A stretch of DNA of 10,440 nt from an uncultured Caryophanales bacterium (GTDB lineage Bacteria; Bacillota_I; Bacilli_A; RFN20; CAG-826), in the NCBI GenBank assembly GCA_946183335.1, contig CAMGZN010000033.1:1-10440 (forward strand), written 5' to 3'. The notes beneath the pieces were generated by a model. That model was given only the letters and a program-made list of their open reading frames with translations. It had not been told where the DNA came from and did no database searches. Positions 6,301-10,440 of this stretch are shown here, piece after piece. Position 1 is the stretch's first letter; each line of letters begins with the position of its first letter. Made by a program: the position numbers and the translations under genes.

Positions 6301-7965
6301 TTATTCAACACCAACAAGGAATGAATAGACTGGTTGATCACCACGACGAATATCAATTTCAATATTCTCATATTTCTTAGTAATCTTTTCAGTGATGTTT
6401 TTCATTCTTTCATCATTGATGTCAGCACCAACAAGAATGGTAATTAAGAATGTTTCATCAGTTACCATCGCATCGAGTAGGTCATATAAGGCATGCGCGA
6501 CACGTCTATGGCAAGAGATAATCTTCTTTTCATAGATTCCCATAAAGTAATCTTTTTTCACTTCCACACCATTCATCTTGGTATCCTTAATCGCATACGT
6601 AACTGATCCAGAATGGATGTGTTTGATTTCTTCTTTCATAGTCTTAAAGTTCTCGACTGGAGAAACGTCTTCATTGAAGACGGAGCAAGCAGCAATGCCT
6701 TGTGGAATCGTCTTTGTTGGAACAACATAGACTTTAAATTCATCAGAAAGGACATCGGCAGCTTGGACAGCAGCCATCACGATGTTGGAGTTATTTGGGA
6801 AGACATAAACAGTCTTCGCGTTACACTTGCGGCAGGCGTTAGCGATATCTTCGATTGATGGGTTCATTGTTTGACCACCACTAACGATTTCGTTAGCACC
6901 GATGGCGGTAAACATTTCATCAATACCTTTACCAGCACTGATAGCAACCAAACCATATGGTTGTGTTGGAGCGGTTGGAACTGGTTTTGCTTCCTCCTCC
7001 TTCTTCTTGAGGTTTGGTGGAGTTTGAAGCTTAGAGTGTTGTTCAGTCATGTTTTCGACCTTAATGGTGACAAATTCACCATAGGATTGAGCAAAGGTCA
7101 AAATATTACCTGGATTTAAGGTATGAATATGAACTTTAACAATGTCATCATCACGAACAACAACAATTGAGTTTCCTCTTTCAACTAAAGTTGCCTTAAA
7201 TGCTTGTTCTTCGAATTTCTCTTTTTCATCAGCTGGACCTAAACGCATAATAAATTCGGTACAATAGCCAAATTCTTCGTCTTTATCCATGTCTCCGATT
7301 GGAGATTCAACTTTTGCTTTTTCTTGAGAAGCATTTTCTTCTCTTTCAATGAATTTTCCTTTTAGGAAAGAAAGCATACCTTCAAAGATTTTAACTAAAC
7401 CAGCACCACCAGAGTCGACAACACCGACTTCTTTTAGAACTGGCAAAAGATCTGGAGTACGCTTCAAAGATTTCTTTGCTTCAGAGACTAATTTTTCAAA
7501 AACTTCTTCGATTGTTGTAGAAGCCTCAACAAAATCATCAACAGCAGCACTAGATTCACGTACAACTGTGAGAATTGTTCCTTCTACTGGACGAATAACT
7601 GCTTTATATGCGACCTTAGCACCATTTTTGAGTGCTTCGGCTAATTGAATCGCGGTCGCTGACTTCTTACCTTCAAGGGCTTGAGCGAATCCACGGAAGA
7701 TTTGTGATGTGATAACCCCAGAGTTTCCGCGAGCACCCATGAGTAAGCCTTTTGCAAATGTGTTGGCCACTTGGTAGGCGTCATCAGATTCAACATCTTT
7801 CACGAACTTAGCACCGTTGGTCATGGTCATCGACATGTTCATGCCAGTGTCGCCGTCCGGGACTGGGAAGACATTGAGTGCGTCAACTTCTGGATAATGA
7901 TTGTAGAGATTGTTGCTCGCTGAGACGAACATCTCTTTCAAGGTTTTTCCATCAATGGTTTTCAT
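6301..7965 (-). CDS. fakA: Fatty acid kinase subunit FakA (DAK2/DegV-like, YloV)
   Basis: FakA is the ATP-dependent kinase subunit that phosphorylates fatty acids held by a FakB carrier. From the ATG at 7965 it is 554 residues. The N-terminal DhaL-type kinase domain has the nucleotide/Mg loop NVFPVPDGDTGMNM (31-44), ARGNSGVITSQ (78-88) and VDSGGAG (183-189). The middle domain has YCTEF (234-238) and KVHIHT (277-282), which match the Cys and His metal ligands known in S. aureus FakA. A Lys/Glu/Pro linker (about 313-336) leads to the C-terminal FakB-interacting domain with SGGQTMNPS (362-370) and FPNNSN (389-394). An in-frame GTG three codons upstream is less likely because AAGAAGG is correctly spaced only for the ATG. 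No fakB gene is in the window. It is the first gene of its operon. Confidence 0.94.
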   Translation of the reverse strand: MKTIDGKTLKEMFVSASNNLYNHYPEVDALNVFPVPDGDTGMNMSMTMTNGAKFVKDVESDDAYQVANTFAKGLLMGARGNSGVITSQIFRGFAQALEGKKSATAIQLAEALKNGAKVAYKAVIRPVEGTILTVVRESSAAVDDFVEASTTIEEVFEKLVSEAKKSLKRTPDLLPVLKEVGVVDSGGAGLVKIFEGMLSFLKGKFIEREENASQEKAKVESPIGDMDKDEEFGYCTEFIMRLGPADEKEKFEEQAFKATLVERGNSIVVVRDDDIVKVHIHTLNPGNILTFAQSYGEFVTIKVENMTEQHSKLQTPPNLKKKEEEAKPVPTAPTQPYGLVAISAGKGIDEMFTAIGANEIVSGGQTMNPSIEDIANACRKCNAKTVYVFPNNSNIVMAAVQAADVLSDEFKVYVVPTKTIPQGIAACSVFNEDVSPVENFKTMKEEIKHIHSGSVTYAIKDTKMNGVEVKKDYFMGIYEKKIISCHRRVAHALYDLLDAMVTDETFLITILVGADINDERMKNITEKITKKYENIEIDIRRGDQPVYSFLVGVE

Positions 7966-8023
7966 ACTGTTCACCTTCTTTTTTAGATATTTAATTTAGT
8001 AAATAGACACAATAACAAAATCA

Positions 8024-8041
8024 AAGATAACAAGTTATCTT
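8024..8041. promoter_or_regulatory. Palindromic candidate operator at the fakA operon start site
   Basis: AAGATAAC (8024-8031) and GTTATCTT (8034-8041) are perfect 8-base arms separated by 2 bases. They cover roughly +1 to +18 of the predicted fakA transcript, a classical position for a repressor. In RNA the same bases could make a 7-bp AU-rich 5' hairpin with a CUUG loop. The sequence does not match the FapR or FabT boxes I know from Bacillus or streptococci, so the cognate factor is unknown. Confidence 0.55.
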
Positions 8042-8047
8042 GTCCGT

Positions 8048-8076
8048 AATATAGCACGATAAAAAGGCGTTGTCAA
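8048..8076 (-). promoter_or_regulatory. Strong sigma-A promoter of the fakA-plsX-rnc-ftsY-ylxM-ffh operon
   Basis: On the minus strand TTGACA (8076-8071) is followed after exactly 17 bases by TATATT (8053-8048), with the extended -10 dinucleotide TG one base before it. The predicted start is about 8041, giving a leader of some 76 bases before the fakA ATG. No other promoter is evident between the tightly packed genes, so this may drive all six. The -35 box begins in the T-run of the preceding terminator. Confidence 0.88.
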
Positions 8077-8104
8077 AAAAAGAGAACCCTTTTAAGAGTT
8101 CTCT
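8075..8104 (-). terminator. Intrinsic terminator of the isomerase-like gene
   Basis: On the minus strand AGAGAAC (8104-8098) pairs with GTTCTCT (8087-8081), with three more pairs possible after one mismatch inside the loop side. Seven T follow (the last arm base onward, 8081-8075). It starts 15 bases after the stop at 8120. The last two T are also the first two bases of the TTGACA of the fakA promoter. Confidence 0.88.
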
Positions 8105-8119
8105 ATTTTGATTTTTCTT

Positions 8120-9301
8120 TTACTTTAAGAGGCCTATAACTTCTTTCTTATGAGCCCCATAACAGATGACAATATGGTTCCCAAGTGGATCAGTTAATAA
8201 GGACGAAATATCATCATCAAATTCTATCTTTACTTGAGTCCTACAAAGGTCATTTCGACCAAGATTTGCGGTGATTTTTGCGTCAAAAGCCTGGAATTTC
8301 GACCAATCTTTATTAACCTTTAATACGGTTACTTTTCCGAGGTTAAGACGACCCTTAATTCCGAGTCCAATACCACTTTCAAAATGGGTATCAAACTTGT
8401 AATCAAGACACATATCTAAAGGAAGTGTACAGTGTGCGAAAATGGCGTATCTTTCTTTGACATTGATATAACTTGGATTAACTTGGAAACTAGACTGGTG
8501 AGTAAGTTTTCTAACTAACGCCATTGTAAGCATTGTTGGAACATCACCTTCGCATGTCGCAATATAACCATCTTTATTTAGCATTGCTAAAGCTAAACAA
8601 GAAGTATTGTGATAGATTCCAAGGAGATCAAAACAACGAACTGTCACGCCACTTAAATTGTTCTTAATAATGATGTTACGAAGTGCGCTATAAATGCGCA
8701 ACGCGCCTTTCAAAGTTTCTAAAGAAACTTGTTTATTTAGTAATGGTTCAAAAACAATCGGATCAACAACGTCATTTGCTTGATCAATTTCGCGTTTAAA
8801 ATCTTCGAACGTGACGTCAATGAGTTCGACGCCAAGTTTCTTCTTTAATTCATCATAATCAGTGATTGAAGAGATCAGCCAATTGGATGGTTTTCCAACG
8901 ACTCCAAGGCGCATTTTAGAAAGAATTTTGGATGGCTTTTGAATTCGTTTGGCTTCTACTTTTTTCTTTTCAGCTTTCGCCATCTCCACTACTTCTTGAG
9001 GAGTTCCGTGAAGAAGCACAAACTGGCGATTTTGTTGTGAGAGAAACGAGCAAATTTCTAGGCTTGCCGGAAGAGAATTGTTCGCATCGGTTGCAACTAA
9101 AATATGTGGTTCTGGAAGAGTAAGATAGATCTCTTTAAACTCTTCTTCTGTTCCGCCTGATTCAATAAAAATCACCGGCAATTCACCAGCAAACGCCTTA
9201 AATTCACGGCTCTTTTCAAGTACAGGAATGTATCGCTTCTGTTGTGCAAAAAATGGTCTAGTATCAGACGAGATTTTACTACGTAAATATATTATTTTCA
9301 T
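8120..9301 (-). CDS. L-fucose/L-arabinose isomerase-fold family protein
   Basis: This 393-residue protein resembles the FucI/AraA isomerase fold. Near residues 63-85 is LPEPHILVATDANNSLPASL, like the family's N-terminal 'NSLPA' helix. KPSNWLISS follows at about 137-145, then CEGDVPTML (250-258), FAHCTLP (288-294), HFESGIGLGIKG (306-317) and a C-terminal LGNHIVICYG (373-382) similar to the family's terminal GNHH-type motif. Acidic and His residues in these motifs are where family members bind a divalent metal, but the substrate cannot be read from sequence, and no sugar kinase, aldolase or transporter is adjacent. I chose the ATG at 9301 over a TTG six codons upstream (9319), because the -10 box overlaps that extension. 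There is no Shine-Dalgarno. The gene sits alone, 41 bases after 5S rRNA, with its own terminator. Confidence 0.7.
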   Translation of the reverse strand: MKIIYLRSKISSDTRPFFAQQKRYIPVLEKSREFKAFAGELPVIFIESGGTEEEFKEIYLTLPEPHILVATDANNSLPASLEICSFLSQQNRQFVLLHGTPQEVVEMAKAEKKKVEAKRIQKPSKILSKMRLGVVGKPSNWLISSITDYDELKKKLGVELIDVTFEDFKREIDQANDVVDPIVFEPLLNKQVSLETLKGALRIYSALRNIIIKNNLSGVTVRCFDLLGIYHNTSCLALAMLNKDGYIATCEGDVPTMLTMALVRKLTHQSSFQVNPSYINVKERYAIFAHCTLPLDMCLDYKFDTHFESGIGLGIKGRLNLGKVTVLKVNKDWSKFQAFDAKITANLGRNDLCRTQVKIEFDDDISSLLTDPLGNHIVICYGAHKKEVIGLLK

Positions 9302-9307
9302 AAAGGT

Positions 9308-9336
9308 ATTATATACCAAAGTAGTCCGCTTAAAAA
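9308..9336 (-). promoter_or_regulatory. Candidate promoter giving a leaderless transcript
   Basis: A perfect TATAAT (9313-9308, minus) ends six bases before the ATG at 9301. Counting the hexamer as -12 to -7 puts +1 exactly on the A of the start codon. At a 17-base spacer the -35 region is TTTTTA (9336-9331), a poor match lying in the T-run after 5S rRNA. The -10 lies inside an imperfect palindrome, GGTAT-n3-ATACC (9305-9317). The alternative is readthrough from the rRNA operon. Confidence 0.55.
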
Positions 9337-9465
9337 GAAAAAGCCCAGCAGCTCACTATTCTCCCCGGCGAACCGGATACCTTCGTCACTACGGTGCTTA
9401 ACTTCTGTGTTCGGGATGGGAACAGGTGTGTCCACCGCGCCATCACCACCAGACTTTTTCTTTTT
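9332..9465 (-). other. Pre-5S extended stem formed by complementary flanks
   Basis: The bases just before 5S on the minus strand (9465-9455) read AAAAAGAAAAA, and those just after (9342-9332) read TTTTTCTTTTT. They are perfect complements in exact register with helix I, adding 11 pairs to the mature stem. In Bacillus the maturase RNase M5 cuts a double-stranded 5S precursor like this one. The 3' flank is also the only T-run after 5S and probably serves as the operon's termination tract. Confidence 0.75.
9343..9454 (-). rRNA. rrf: 5S ribosomal RNA
   Basis: On the minus strand the molecule starts GUCUGGUGGU at 9454 and ends GCUGCUGGGC at 9343, about 112 bases. The family core is plain: CCCAUCCCGAACACAGAAGU followed by UAAGC, and the CCGGUUCGCCGGGG helix near the 3' half. 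The ends pair as helix I over 10 positions, of which six are G-U wobbles. It directly follows 23S in the normal operon order and needs no tRNA between. Ends are judged from helix I pairing and could be off by a base or two. Confidence 0.95.
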
Positions 9466-9571
9466 CGAGTCTGTTCTTTGAAAACTAGATATTAATTACA
9501 TGTTCTTTAGCAAGTTATTACGTTACCCTATATTTTATTACTTTTTCGATATTAATCTTAAAATTTTATGA
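9455..9571 (-). other. 23S-5S internal spacer with conserved 23S processing-stalk motif
   Basis: This AT-rich spacer of about 117 bases holds no tRNA. On the minus strand ATCTAGTTTTCAAAGAACA (9490-9472) is the complement of the TGTTCTTTGAAAACTAGAT element commonly seen in the 16S-23S spacer of Bacilli. It is therefore probably the 3' half of the long precursor stem that brackets 23S and is cut by RNase III-type enzymes. The upstream half lies outside the window, so pairing cannot be confirmed here. Confidence 0.65.

Positions 9572-10440
<869 letters not shown>

Noticed and set aside
7966..7974. GTG start three codons upstream of the fakA ATG
   Set aside because: AAGAAGG would abut the GTG, while it is 8 bases from the ATG at 7965.
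7981..8041. Riboswitch or T-box in the fakA leader
   Set aside because: The leader is about 76 AU-rich bases with only one short hairpin and no terminator/antiterminator pair.
9302..9319. TTG-started N-terminal extension of the isomerase-like protein
   Set aside because: It would place codons over the TATAAT box and has no Shine-Dalgarno; the ATG at 9301 fits the family N-terminus.

Overview
The window looks like chromosomal DNA of a low-GC member of the Bacillota, class Bacilli, possibly a small-genome gut lineage near Erysipelotrichales or RF39-type bacteria. This rests on the AT-rich sequence, A-rich Shine-Dalgarno sites, Firmicutes-type rRNA and spacer motifs, and gene sets typical of the Bacillus rnc-ftsY-ffh-rpsP-trmD region. 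TGA is used as a true stop (rimM, ylxM), so this is not a code-4 mycoplasma. The genus is not resolvable by eye.

Layout: (1) Positions 1-72 carry the possible C-terminal end of an unidentified plus-strand gene, followed by a short AT-rich gap. (2) Positions 144-2010 hold a plus-strand operon, rpsP-khpA-rimM-trmD, for ribosomal protein S16, a KH RNA chaperone, a 16S maturation factor and tRNA m1G37 methylation. It has a clear sigma-A promoter and overlapping gene ends. (3) Positions 2025-7965 hold a converging minus-strand operon read fakA-plsX-rnc-ftsY-ylxM-ffh. It combines use of exogenous fatty acids and phospholipid initiation with RNase III and the whole protein part of the signal recognition particle pathway. 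It has one strong promoter at about 8048-8076 with a palindrome over the predicted start site. (4) Positions 8120-9301 hold a minus-strand gene for a protein resembling the L-fucose/L-arabinose isomerase fold, squeezed between a ribosomal RNA operon and the fakA promoter. (5) Positions 9343-10440 hold the 3' part of a minus-strand rRNA operon: 5S, the 23S-5S spacer, and about 870 bases of the 23S 3' end.

The genes are nearly all housekeeping and look intact. The interest lies in how tightly signals are packed. The plus-strand operon's terminator lies antisense inside the ffh coding sequence, and the ffh terminator hairpin carries ffh's own stop codon in its loop. The terminator of the isomerase-like gene runs directly into the -35 box of the fakA promoter. 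The -10 box of the isomerase-like gene lies so close to its ATG that a leaderless mRNA is predicted. The pre-5S RNA has perfectly complementary 11-base flanks that extend a wobble-rich helix I. Compared with Bacillus, the rpsP-trmD block is inverted relative to ffh, and smc, acpP, the fab genes, fapR and recG are missing from the fakA-to-ffh run. I found no mobile element, CRISPR array or defence gene, and no clearly new multi-gene system.
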